NCBI RefSeq assembly: GCF_932294415.1
Contig: NC_065541.1
Coordinates: forward strand, 53,236,290-53,300,289
Direction: 5' to 3'
Length of the DNA stretch: 64,000 bases
Source of the DNA: Quercus robur
Taxonomy: Eukaryota; Streptophyta; Magnoliopsida; Fagales; Fagaceae
Shown: positions 12,659-23,599 of the stretch, in pieces
How positions within the stretch are numbered: the stretch's first letter is position 1
How the letters are laid out: the number at the start of each line of letters is the position of its first letter
Made by a program: the position numbers and the translations under genes
The notes under the pieces: model-generated
Told to the model about the DNA's origin: nothing
The model's database searches: none
The model's input: only the letters and a program-made list of their open reading frames with translations

Positions 12659-13309
12659 AAGAGTTTTTTAAAAATATTTTGGAGTCCAATAGAAATTATG
12701 AAATCAAGAAATTAAGGGGTCACATAAGCTAGGGACATGACAATGATATTTATCTAGTCCTAGTGGCTTGTGGGAATATAGTATGGTAGAAGGACATAGA
12801 TATAAAATTGTATGAAATGGGACCTCATTTGTAATTCTCTAATCTTTAGGGGTCAATTGCAATGTGTTGATGGACATTATTGCAATATGTAGAAGTTCAA
12901 ATATTTTCTTGATATGGTTGAGAAAATTAAGAAATAATTTTAGAAAGAGTTTCAAGATAAGTCAATAACGTTCAAAAAGTTATTGATAAAATCCTACGGT
13001 TGAAGATTAGGATCCCTAAGGATCCCACGTCCAATCTCTATCTAGGGTTTTAGAAGTCTACTATAAAATAAGATTTTATAATATCATATTTAGTGGTTGG
13101 CCATCAGAACTACTGTGTGATACTGCAGTCTTCTGAAAACTCAAAAGAAATAGAGAGAGAGACACATGAATACCTTGGGAGGCAACACACTTGGGTTGCT
13201 AAGAGAGGTGCGCAATTTTGTTCTATTTAGAATCCATGGTTGTGTGGTACAACGATCTTTAAATGAAAATATGATTTTTTGTTTTATATTACTTCCACAA
13301 AAGTTTTCA
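11949..13309 (+). repeat. 3' LTR of the first Copia element
   Basis: The 1361-bp repeat runs from TGTTAGAATTATG to AAGTTTTCA. Its last 479 bases pair with 1-477. A pure TA run lies at about 12625-12655. Its size puts it among the long-LTR Copia elements. Confidence 0.92.
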
Positions 13310-13855
13310 ATATTTTCATTACTTATTGGCAATATGCAGGTAAAACTTTAATCCTCATCAATTTTGTTGCAATTTAATCTTGTAAATTATAAAATGATTA
13401 TGATTATGATTATACATTTGGGCTTTGTGCATAAGCATATCATCCAAACCTTCCATCGGATGCGATGGGCTTATGACATTTTGTTAAGTTATCCATAAGA
13501 AACATGTATAGTTGTTGCATTTTTCTGCCATCTTCCGTTAATCTCTCTTTGTTGTATTTACTCTCAATGTTTTTGTTGTTCTTATTTAATCTACCAAGTG
13601 CCAAATCTTCTATAAAAACATTATAGAAGAACCCTATTGGACCAAAAGTAAATACAGTTAAAGTCTTTTAAAAGGTTGGTACACTTAAGTCTTTTTCTTT
13701 TGGATTTGATGATGAACTTAATTAAATCAAATGGGAAAGCAAACTCAAAAAAAAAAAAAAATAATAATAATAATAAAGGAAATAGAATATTGACCTTAGT
13801 TGTGAAAGTGATGTGAAAGTGGGATTAAGCTAAGCTTTGAGTTGTTATGTATATT
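13310..13855. other. Intergenic, nothing recognised
   Basis: AT-rich sequence with an ATT/GATTAT-like run near 13392-13412 and an A-rich ATA repeat at 13747-13776. No coding frame of note, terminal repeats or RNA gene seen. Confidence 0.6.
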
Positions 13856-13864
13856 TTGTTTGCC

Positions 13865-14139
13865 GAGATTAAATTCTATATGGATGGGGTGTAAAACCCA
13901 TGTTTTACATTATCCAATAAGTGATTGCCACATCAGCATTTTACTTAAAATTAAATACATCCTACCACACCTAATAACATCTCAATAGATTCCCAATTTG
14001 GTTGGATTTATATATGGGTATTAGAATTGATTAAGTGTGATTATATTTATTCTTAAATATGTGATAAGATGATGTGGCATGTTGGGATTGGAGGGGTAAA
14101 ACATTGGTTTTACACCATGTCCTTATAGAGTTTAATCTC
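13865..14139. mobile_element. Mutator-like MITE, 275 bp
   Basis: A 9-bp duplication flanks it, TTGTTTGCC (13856-13864) and TTGTTTACC (14140-14148), one mismatch. Long terminal inverted repeats start GAGATTAAATTCTATA on the left and GAGATTAAACTCTATA on the right, and both continue through GGTGTAAAACC and ATGTTTTAC. A 9-bp duplication and long repeats are the Mutator/MULE signature. No coding content. Confidence 0.85.
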
Positions 14140-14148
14140 TTGTTTACC

Positions 14149-15486
14149 TTATTGGTTTGAGAAGGTAGATTAAAATAAGTCTTTTAGAGTATTTTTAGTG
14201 ATGTCATATATAAAAATTGTGTTAGAGTCCTCAAAAGGGTGTCTCCCCCAAATTAGGCACTTAATTGCATTTAGGTCCTATGCTCCTTCCATAGTTCCTT
14301 TGAAAAGCCATGGTGGGTTTTTATTGTCCACCATCCAATCAAGCCCAATTAGAGATCCCAACAACTTCCTATGTGCCTATAAAAGTTCTAGCATGTAGTA
14401 ACTAGCAGCTATTTAGCAAAAGGAAGAAGAAAAAAGTATTAGTAACTAGTCACTATACTCATGATTTTCCCTATTTTATTGACTGCAATGGATTGAGATC
14501 ATCATTCTACATATAAGATTAATTCCATAGGACAGAAGAATCTATTTGGCTGCATATCTGAAGAGACTTTTGTCTATTATCTTAACCGACCAAAGTTACA
14601 CTTTCTCCTTTGTAACAAAAAATCTATAATGTAATTCTTATTCCATTGGCAAACACATCCTACAAGGCTTTTATTATATTATCCCTAACTTGTTAGCTTG
14701 CATTCAGCTATTTGAATCCATATAACATTATTTTTTCCCCATTATGTAAGCATACATTTTGTGGAAATACCATCAGTCAATTGGAGAGAGGTGACTGATA
14801 ACTGGTTTGGAAATTGCTTTTGTTCCTTTGGAGGTGTAAGTGAGAAGCTGGTGAATGGGTATGCAAATTATTTGGGTTCTTACATGAAATGGTGTAAATA
14901 ATGAAGTTGTAAGAAAATGTTTTTGCTTTCTCTGTTTGTCAAACTTTAGAACTTAGTTGGATCATTGATAGTTCAGAATCATGGGAGAATTGTTGAGGGG
15001 TAATGTGGTGTGCAAATTTGCTGTGCATTCCTAATTAAATAGAGGGTCCACCCATGGAAAATGCACAATCATTGTAGATGCAAAATAATGTTGACATTTT
15101 TGGGGAGGGATATGTCCATTTGGATTTTGAGTCAGGTTCTATTCCTGGAATTGTCATGCTCTGTCTTGAACTATACATTTTCTGTAAGGGCTTCTCTTGT
15201 TTTCTATTCTTGTATGTTAACAAACCATATATTAGCTTGAAATTAACGAACTTGCAAATTTTTTTGTGATGAACTTGTCAATGTATAGGATCTTTTGGCA
15301 ATGAACTTGTCACACCATTAGTGTTTTTGTTGGGAACTTGCAAAATTTTGGCAATGAACTTCTGAAATTTTTAATTTTAGAAATTTAAGTATCTGTTTAT
15401 GTAATTTGTGATTGGGCGGGAATTTGTGATTGGCAATGAAAGTATTATGATTGGGCAAGAAAAAAAAGAAAAACAAAAAACAAAAC
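14149..15486. other. Intergenic, nothing recognised
   Basis: AT-rich sequence without supported genes. Frames of about 60 codons at 14198 and 15078 show no family resemblance and lack codon or motif support. A loose repetition of GAACTTGT and GGCAATGAACTT occurs at 15250-15365. Confidence 0.55.
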
Positions 15487-15775
15487 CTATAGCCGCATTT
15501 TTAAAAACACGGCTATAGACAAAAATCCTATGGGAGGTGTAGCCGTGTTTCTAAAACGTAGCCCAAACATGGTTTATAGCCGCGTTTTTCAAAACACTGC
15601 TATAGGTCTAAGCCTATAGCCGTGTTTCCATAAACCCAGCTATAGACTCGCAAGAGCTATTGTCGCACAGTATAAGCCACGTTTGCAAACGCGGCTATAA
15701 GAAACATAGCTATAGACTATAGCTGCGTTTTTAGGGTTTATAGCCGTGTTTTATAAACGCAGCTATAAGCCTCGT
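15487..15775. repeat. Cluster of TATAGCCGYGTTT inverted motifs (CACTA-like subterminal region)
   Basis: At least ten copies of TATAGCCGYGTTT or its complement AAACRCGGCTATA occur in both orientations, for example GCCACGTTTGCAAACGCGGC near 15675. Such arrays are typical of the subterminal regions of En/Spm (CACTA) elements, where transposase binds. No CACTACAA terminus or 3-bp duplication was found, so this is probably a fragment; a MULE origin is not excluded. Confidence 0.55.
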
Positions 15776-15782
15776 TTTTTGT

Positions 15783-16035
15783 ACATTGCTATGATGATTT
15801 TCATGTGTGGAGCATTTTAAATATAAAATAAAAAAAGTTTTTAAAAAAACTTCTAAATGTCATTGTTTCTATTAAATATCTCAATTTAGCTTCAAAAGGA
15901 TTCATTTCAAACCTTGCACAAATTCACGGTCCGCAATAATAAGGCCCAATTTAGGACCAACTCGACACATTTTGGAGTTTTCTCTTAATTGAATAATATT
16001 TATGTTTTGATATTTATTTCATTTAAAAAATCTAT
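15783..16035 (+). repeat. Dispersed repeat, copy 1
   Basis: Collinear with 19508-19765: both run ACATTGCTATG, TGTGTGGAGCATTTT, CAATAATAAGGCC, AATTTAGGACCAACTC and TTTTGGAGTTTTCTC. Identity by eye is near 80 percent. Copy 1 starts exactly where the inverted-motif cluster ends. No coding content or identified family. Confidence 0.7.
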
Positions 16036-16114
16036 TATTCAATAAATTGATTGCAATTTACATATTTGGGACTAAAGTTTCAGTTTCATTAAAACTAATC
16101 TCCAATTTCCAAAA

Positions 16115-16296
16115 GAGTAATGCTATATCCACAAACTATTTCATAACATTTTTACAAAATATTGATGTGGTCAATCTTTTATTAGTTTTCATCTAGGCCA
16201 ACCATTAATATTACTTTTTCATTTATCAATAATTACTCATCACATCAGCAGTTTGTAAATTTTTTTGTAAAATTGTTTGTATCTCTAGCATTATTC
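16115..16296. mobile_element. Mutator-like MITE, 182 bp
   Basis: Perfect 9-bp duplication TTTCCAAAA (16106-16114 and 16297-16305). Ends read inward GAGTAATGCTATATCCACAA and GAATAATGCTAGAGATACAA. Internal pieces match the element at 24331-24510, so both belong to one family. Confidence 0.85.
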
Positions 16297-16734
16297 TTTC
16301 CAAAATAAATCAAACTAATAAATTTAAATTGAATTCTTTATTCAAAATAAATCAAACTCCCTTTAAAAAAAAAATCAAAGTAACAAATAATTTTTTTTTT
16401 TAAACAATTAATACAAAGCCTTAAATCAGGTTATTCATTTATTTGTGTGCAAATTTATAAACCCATATCGGCCCAACCCAAGTTTCAATGTGCAGAATCT
16501 GCAGATAAGGTTCAACAAAACATAAATTTTTTTTTTTTTTTTTTTTTGGGGTCTTGTTTGGGATTATCGTTAAGGTTCGGTAAGGAATCAACCAAAACAG
16601 AGTGAATTATTAAAAATAAAAACTTAAATAAATAAACCAAAACAGAGTTAAAACAACATTTAAAAAAAAAAAAATTTAAAAAGTGATTAGGGATCAATCA
16701 TGTTATGTATCAAACTTATATGTTGACAAAACCA

Positions 16735-17165
16735 TAGCGAGACGGAATTCCTTTGTCTAATCAGTAATCATCTTCATAAAAGACGCTTCTAGTTCTAATC
16801 AACAGTTTGGTGCAACTATTTTCTTTAGTTGAATCCTTATTTGTTTCATTCCAATAGTCGTATAGAAACTAGTCTCCAGGAATACATAAAACAAGTGTGA
16901 TAGTAAGAACCCTACAACTAGGAACTCCCAAAGGGGAAGAAGAAAATACAACAAAGTCAGTACTCTGGTTAGCTTCCCTAAACATATGAATAATTTTCTT
17001 GCAGCGAAAGCTGTGAAAGAGAGACTTGCAATCATCAATAAGAGAAAACAATACTAGGTTAACTTCAGTGGAATTATTCAAAAATGAAACCAAAATAAGA
17101 TTATCCAATTCAGCAATCAACCTAATGAATCCCCATAGAAAGAGCTAATTGAAGGCCATCATTAA
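16735..17165 (-). pseudogene. RNase H domain remnant of a non-LTR retroelement
   Basis: On the minus strand the text reads LRDGLQLAL, then AELD, then LIDDCKSL, then HMFREANQSTD, with a frame change between the first two pieces near 17115. This order matches the plant RVT_3-type RNase H domain (PF13456) found behind the reverse transcriptase of many plant LINE-like elements and in small host proteins. No reverse transcriptase is nearby. A fragment of a host RNase H-like gene is the alternative. Confidence 0.7.
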
Positions 17166-17898
17166 GGGTGCATAATGCAGATAAATTTCATTGAGTACCA
17201 TCAAAATTAATCAAAAATATTGTGACTTAAAAATTAAATCATATAGATTTTGTTATCATATGAATGTGTATAACTCAACTAGGTTGGTAACAAAAGTAAG
17301 TTTATTTCACTTGACAATTGTGAAAGGTCCAGCAGATTTTGCTTAATGAATTTGACACCAAAATAGCAAAAAACTACAAACTATCAACAGTTAAACTACA
17401 TTGGACATGGATAGCATTTGCTTATTTACAATAACTAGAAAACCAATCAACAACAATCTAAGATTACAAATTATGATAGAAACTCTAACCATCCACTACT
17501 GTTAAAACGAGTACTTTGATATTGTCGAGGATTCAATTTAATCCTCTTCTTGATTCAAATACACACTACATTCATTGACAAATCAATAAAAAATTCTTGA
17601 ATTTGGAAAGCTGGGCCTCTTGCCTCAGCGCCTTTTTCTATGGCTTGAGGTATTTGTCTGGCTAGCCAAGGCTCTAAATGCAAGCGCCTTGCCTTTAGAG
17701 TTGGGCTACTAAGCGAGTGCCCAGCTCACCTTTAACTACAATGCAATTTTTTTTTTTTGAGAGAGACACTTATATTAGATAAATAAATAAACTAAATCAA
17801 AATACAAGAGGAATTTTCTTTTTCTTGCATATTAGTATACATAAAAAATTATTAAAAAAAAAAAAATCTCTCTATATGAATCACGTATAGTATTTTGG
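17166..17898. other. Intergenic with a T-tract/GAGAGAGAC site
   Basis: No gene seen. 17620-17725 is a GC-richer block with repeated GCGCCTT/GCCTTG and GGGC words. T12 followed by GAGAGAGAC near 17747 has the same junction as the ultra-short inserts elsewhere, but I could not find its flanking duplication. Confidence 0.4.
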
Positions 17899-18068
17899 CA
17901 TAAAAAAACTTATAAAATAACTTTTTAATAATCCTATTAATGAATTGTTGTCATTTTATGTGTTAATATGCATGATTTTTATGCATAAAAAAACTTATAA
18001 AATAACTTTTTAATAATCCTATTAATGAATTGTTGTCATTTTATGTGTTAATATGCATGATTTTTATG
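17899..18068. repeat. Perfect 85-bp tandem duplication
   Basis: Copies 17899-17983 and 17984-18068 are identical, each starting CATAAAAAAACTTATAAAAT and ending GCATGATTTTTATG. Absence of any difference in neutral-looking AT-rich DNA implies a very recent duplication, or a sequence-assembly artefact. Confidence 0.95.
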
Positions 18069-18117
18069 TGATGACTCTTTTAGTGCACAAACAACTGAAA
18101 CAAGTCTAGTGTGAATT

Positions 18118-18132
18118 CCCTCTCAAAAAAAA
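18118..18132 (+). mobile_element. Ultra-short poly(A) insert, CTCTC type
   Basis: CCCTCTC(A)8 lies between AAGTCTAGTGTGAATT (18102-18117) and AAGTCTAGTGTAAATT (18133-18148), 16 bp with one mismatch. Confidence 0.8.
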
Positions 18133-18148
18133 AAGTCTAGTGTAAATT

Positions 18149-20370
18149 GGTTTATACATATAAATTTTAGTTAAGGATGCCAATTTGAGGTAATACAATT
18201 TAAAAAATGAAGCGTTTTAAGTGAAACTCAATTCAAAATCTATATAGATTTAATTTATAACTACCTCAACTACAAGAATAATTATGTAATTTGCTCTTGA
18301 TTATGAATGGCAACATTTTTGTAAATGAACCATTCAAAACTCAGGTACTAACCATTGACCAGTGAGATTTGAGAGGTAATTAACAAAAAATCTGTAAGTA
18401 CGAAATACAATTATGAGAGAAATTGACCGTTTGACATTTTAAGGTGAAAAAATCTGTGGTGATGAGAGAATCTAAGAAGAAAAAATAACGTGCTATTTGT
18501 AATATTGATTAGTCTCACTCCAAATGAAGCATTTGATGTTTGACCTTCAAATAATAAGTTGAAATTTATTCTACAGAGTGTTATAATTTAAATGTTTACC
18601 TTTAAAGAGTAAAAATTTACAAAAGTAAAAAATAAAGGAATTTTCTATGAATAGAAAATAAAAATAGAGCTGACTCACACATTTTGGATCCTAAACAGCA
18701 TGTACATCCATGTTTCTAAAAATTATATGTTTTATACTCCAAAAAACTAATTTATTTATTTTACTAACTCACTTAACAATGCACCCAACATCTCAAATTG
18801 ATCTCCATAGTGCCAAGCCACTATTGATCAAAACCCACCAGAGCTCCACCATGCCTAGCTACCGTTGATCAAAACTCACCACCACCTTTGATTAACCACC
18901 ACAGATTCCGACACTGATTCAAGTTTCAAACTCACAACCACCCAAAATCAACCACAAAATGACATCAAACACCATTGATCTACACCTTGGAGGATGCGGT
19001 GGCAAGGACCCAGAGAAAAGGACAAGACAAAGAGGGGGAAACGAGACACAGAAAGGGAGATTTTGTGAGACTGATAGAGAGAATAAAATAATATATATAA
19101 TTTTACAAACCCAGCAACATTAGTGTGTATATTTCCCCTCTTAGTGTTCGTTGTTGTTTAACACTTTTAGCAATGGCAACTTGGATAAACCAGGTTTTGG
19201 GTGTGTGAGTCTAAAATAGCAATTTAGGGGGTTTTACATCCCAATACTAATGCTCTAAGTCGACAATTTGTCTTTTCTTATAATTTATTTTCTGTGAAAA
19301 TGATTAGTTTCTTCCAATTTCTCAACAATATTCTTTGCTAAACATTTTGTTGTAAAGCCATCAATTTTTAATATTCGTGTGTTTTTAACAATTTTAGCCT
19401 CAACTGAATTAATTTCTTTGTACTAATATAATGATGATCATGCCAAATCATGAAATATTAACCATGTCATTGGCATGTTAAATGCATTTCATTCAAAACA
19501 TGGCCACATTGCTATGTTGATTTTTCATATGTGTGGAGCATTTTAAATATAAAATAAATTTTTTTTTTTAAGAAAACTTATAAATTCTAAATAGTACCGT
19601 TTTTATCAAACACCTTAATTTAGCTATAAACATATTCATTTCAAATCTTGCTCAAATTAATTGTTCGCAATAATAAGGCCTAATTTAGGACCAACTCAAC
19701 AAATTTTGGAGTTTTCTCTTAATTGAATAATATTTATGTTTTGATTTTTATTTATTTAAAAATCTATTTTTCTTACTTTTTGAGATGCAAGATTACTATA
19801 ATTATATTTTTGTGTTCAAGGTTCGCTAAGATTCTCTTTTTAATTGATAATATCGCTATTCACTTAATTTTCTTGTGATATAATTAATCTTAAATAGGAT
19901 GTTATCGATTTTAATTTTTAATAACTTCTTTTTGTATATGCAAATGTAAAATGTATTGTTAGTTATTATTTTATAAGCAAAACATGTTTTAGAAAAAGAA
20001 TCTAGCATTTTTTTTCTTCATAATTTAATATGTTAATTTGACTATTTTCGTCTATTTATAAAAAAATATTTAAAAGTTTTAATTATGAAAATAAATATAA
20101 ACAAGTATAAATTTTTTTTAAAAAAATATCATGTATGAAATTGTCATTGTATTGTGGGTTTCAACAATGAATTTGTCTAAAAAACTATTAATTCCAATTT
20201 TAATTTTAATATAAAGAGAAACAAAGTAAAAATTTTGGGAGAATGAAAATTTTCACAATCTTAAATTGCCACAAACATAATAAAATGTATTAATAGAAGG
20301 GTTTTTTTTTTTTTTTTTTGCTAGGTAAGAGACTTTACTTTTTTAAAATTAATTTTTGCAATACTATAAG

Positions 20371-20411
<41 letters not shown>

Positions 20412-20788
20412 AAGGGATCTTCTTCCATTTAGGGGTCTTAGTGGTTGAGCCACCCCAAAGTAAAAAAATTTATCAATACTTAGAACATTTTTAACTCTAT
20501 AGATACTTAGAGCACTTACATTAGAGGATGTGTAATAAAAAAAGATGTATCAAATTTATCAATTTTTGTTCAAAAACTACTTGTATCAGACAAGCCCAAA
20601 TTGTGTAAATATGCATTGTTGTTATAGTAACAGTGTAAATTTAAACTAACACAATTTATTTTGCATTTTAATTTTTATTCTTTTTTTACGTTTCCCAACG
20701 ATAAAGGGAGAAAGCGGAAGGTTGTTGTTGCTCCTAAAAAAAGATAAACAATTTTAAAAAATCACTAAAATTTGATATTTTAATGAAA
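18149..20788. other. Intergenic, degraded repeats only
   Basis: No gene seen. 18665-19255 may be a degraded non-autonomous DNA element: its right end read inward is GAGCATTAGTATTGGGATGT, and a similar opening GAGCACTTACATTAGAGGAT occurs at 20511. Copy 2 of a dispersed repeat is at 19508-19765. A pure AT run lies at 20375-20408. Confidence 0.45.
19508..19765 (+). repeat. Dispersed repeat, copy 2
   Basis: Collinear with 15783-16035 (see that entry). Upstream of ACATTGCTATG the two loci differ, which marks an insertion boundary at copy 1. Confidence 0.7.
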
Positions 20789-21570
20789 CTAGTTGCTAAC
20801 CTGTACGATGCACGGGAAACCTATTGACTATGAAAAAAAAATCCAACAATGAAAGAAGAATTTAAATTATCATTTATGCAATGTTGTTGATAGTGCCAAA
20901 CAGCCTTAAAAATAAACTTATAGATCATAAAAATATAATTATAAATTAATATAGTATTGATAACACACCTGAACTTTAATATGTTTAATATAGAACTCTT
21001 GATCTAACTTCAAAATAAATTCTACAAAATAGGATTTTTTTATTTTTAAAATCAAGTTAAGAAAATAGAAAAACTATAATTTCATGAAAGCAATCTTAGA
21101 AGAAAGTGAACAAACAATGCTATTTCCATTCAATGACACATATTGAGAGTATATAGGAACAATAACGAAACAACTCAAACTTGTGAGCTACTATGAGTAA
21201 AAAAAAAAAAAAACCTTTGTGTAGTAGCCTCAATTGATGGCTATTACATACTGGATCTATTTCAACTGAGTTTCAATTCAAGTGTTTATCTAAAATTTTA
21301 AAATTTTCATCAATCTTTGGATTGAATTTTTGCATAACTTGGTTAATTGTATAGTCACCCTATTTCTACCCTTAGACACCATAGTAAACACACAACTATG
21401 ATTAATTTGTCACAAAAGGTTTATTTTTTTATTTTTTTACAGTCACATTATTTCCACCAAAGTTTTAAATTCCGTTTTAAAGATTGTTCCGAATTAGTTG
21501 CTGGAACGGAATATTTTGGTATCGGTGTGTGCCAGTGCAACATTTTAGGATTACGCACCAGGTATATATT

Positions 21571-21611
<41 letters not shown>

Positions 21612-22483
21612 AAATTACTATTATTTATTATTATTAAGCTAAATTTTTTTAATTGATTTCTTCAAAAAAAAAGTTTAAAAAATTATTATATATAAAATTC
21701 TAATGAAGGAACATTCAAAAATAAATATGCTATTATTGTAAATAAGCAAGCATAAAAGGGTATTTGTAAAACATGCAACTTTCCTGGAAACTTTCCAAAA
21801 ATTCATCATTCCCAAGCACGTGACTCACCGCTCCATATCTCCTCGGCCACTACCCTTCTTCCTTTCTTATTTTTACTTTTTCATTATCACAGAACCTTTT
21901 CAAACTCTCTCCTCATCTTTTTTCACCTTCCTTTAATTTAGAGTCTTTAGCCAGAACTCTAACCTTCTTGCCAAATCACAATAGTGTTGAGTACCTCACA
22001 ACAATCAGACCTACTCATTCCCCATGATCAACTGAGATCAAGTACACGGAATCGAGCAAATCAGCAAATAAGGCTAGCTTTTTATTTTGGCCTAGAAAGA
22101 GTATTTTGGCCAAAATGCCAAACTTTTTTTTTTTTTTTTTTTCCCCTCTTAGAAGATGTGGGTGGTTTTGGTTTGTATTGGGCTTGTGGTATAAAGGGAG
22201 ATGGGAATGAAAGGAAGCAGAAAGGTCGATCGTGATAGATGAGTGGTGGGGGAATGGCAGAGAGCTATATTGGGTTTGGCTGTGAATCTGCGTTTTAGAG
22301 GAAGGAGAAAGCTATATTGGGTTTGGCTGTGGATCTGCATTTTGGAGGAAGAAAAGGCAGAGCATCGTGAAAGGGAAAGGCAGAGCATCAAGATTTAGAA
22401 AAGTTTTATTACGTTTTTTGTTTTTTTGTTTTTTTTTTAAATTGTGCTGATGTGGAAAATTGCAAGAGCTTCAAAGGTTTCAG

Positions 22484-22514
<31 letters not shown>
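20789..22514 (-). mobile_element. Non-autonomous Helitron, minus strand
   Basis: Read on the minus strand it starts TCTATATATATATATA at 22514 after a host A, and ends with a short hairpin (CCCGTGC, loop AT, CGTACAGG, imperfect stem), TTAGCAA and CTAG at 20789, before a host T. TC start, 3' hairpin, CTRR end and insertion between A and T without duplication are the Helitron rules. There is no Rep/helicase frame. The interior includes a pyrimidine-rich stretch (21840-21960) and GC-richer DNA to 22390 resembling a captured gene 5' region. Simple AT runs lie at 21573-21606 and 22487-22512. Confidence 0.75.
22257..22353. repeat. Tandem duplication of about 48 bp inside the Helitron
   Basis: AGCTATATTGGGTTTGGCTG occurs at about 22263 and 22311, each followed by TG(A/G)ATCTGC(G/A)TTTT and then AGAGGAAG or GGAGGAAG. 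The copies differ at a few positions. Confidence 0.8.
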
Positions 22515-23599
22515 TGTATGGAAAATTGATAATGTGATGACCCATTTCAACCCGCTTAATATTAAGCAGGTTGGGTAGACATAAATTCATTCTATTTAAC
22601 CCGCTTAAAAAAACACCAAATTAATATTGTTATAAATTTAATACAAACTTATAACATCAAAATAACATCAAAGTTCAAAATAATATCAAATACTTAAAAC
22701 ACATAGTCCAAAAATTCAAAATAATATCAAAGCACTTAATAATTATTAAGACCTTAACATATACAGTACCACTCATCTAGAAATAAGTTCTTTGTATCCC
22801 AAAATAAGTGCATATACTTCAACCCAAAATCAAAATAACATAGTTCTATATGAAGGTTTAGAGATTAAGGGTTTGTAAAGTTTCAATTTACAATTATATC
22901 ACTTCTAAGTTTTTGTAATTATTCACTTTTCTTTTTAAATTTAAAATATAGGTTAGATATAAAAAGTTATTTGACAAATTTAAAATAAAAACAAAATTTT
23001 ATTTGTTATAGAACAAGTTAAACGGATTGTGTTAAATGAGTCATTTCGAGTTGACACGAATAAATTGATATGTCAAACATGTCAATTGAACTACATATAA
23101 ACTCATCCCATCTCCACCAAAATAAATTTTTTTAATTATTATTACTATACCCCCCTCAGCCTTGAAATTCTTGTTCCACCCATGCCTACATGTTTCACAA
23201 CGAAATCTCCCACTGCACCAGCCATTTTATTATGGCATAGTTGCTTCCAATATACCTGCCTTAATTAATGAAATAAATAATATAATATAATATAATAAAT
23301 GAAAACAGAGAGAGAGGGAGTTCTTTTTTTTTTCTTCCCTTCCTTTTATTTTTATTTTTTTTTATCTATAAAAGAACCCCACTTCGAACTAGATAAGATG
23401 AGTATTGCAACGATCATTACTGATAGGAAAAACCTTTGGAACAAGAGAGCATAAAAAACAAAGGCTTTTTTCTGTTATCTACCCCCACCCAAAAAAATTA
23501 AAAAAAAAAAAATGTGGGTGTGTCAAAGAATCAGTTTCTGATTAAATTATTAACAGAAAAATTGAAGAATTTAATCAATAAAGCAGAGCAAGATTAGCA
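22515..23599. other. Intergenic downstream of the methyltransferase gene
   Basis: No gene seen. 22545-23110 contains AACCCGCTTAA words in both arms, suggesting a degraded hAT-like or foldback element. 23310-23520 is a set of T- and A-rich runs and probably includes the 3' untranslated region of the minus-strand gene; no clear AATAAA was found. Confidence 0.4.

Larger units (their letters stand above)
1..13309 (+). mobile_element. Ty1/Copia LTR retrotransposon, left end outside window
   Basis: Parts in order are the partial 5' LTR (1-477), the primer-binding site (479-490), a long leader enlarged by two nested hAT insertions, a broken gag-pol (8030-11933), a polypurine tract and the 3' LTR (11949-13309). 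Protease, integrase, reverse transcriptase, RNase H is the Copia order. Without the nested elements and their duplications the visible part is about 6.9 kb. Over the 477 shared bases I count about 15 substitutions and one 2-base indel between the LTRs, roughly 3 percent, so the insertion is moderately old. The target duplication cannot be checked because the left flank is outside the window. Angela/Tork lineage is possible but unproven. Confidence 0.93.

Noticed and set aside
16349..16412. Two further A/T-run inserts with 10-bp near-duplications (AAATCAAANT and AACAAWTAAT)
   Set aside because: Each duplication has a mismatch and the surroundings are low-complexity A/T repeats, so chance is not excluded.
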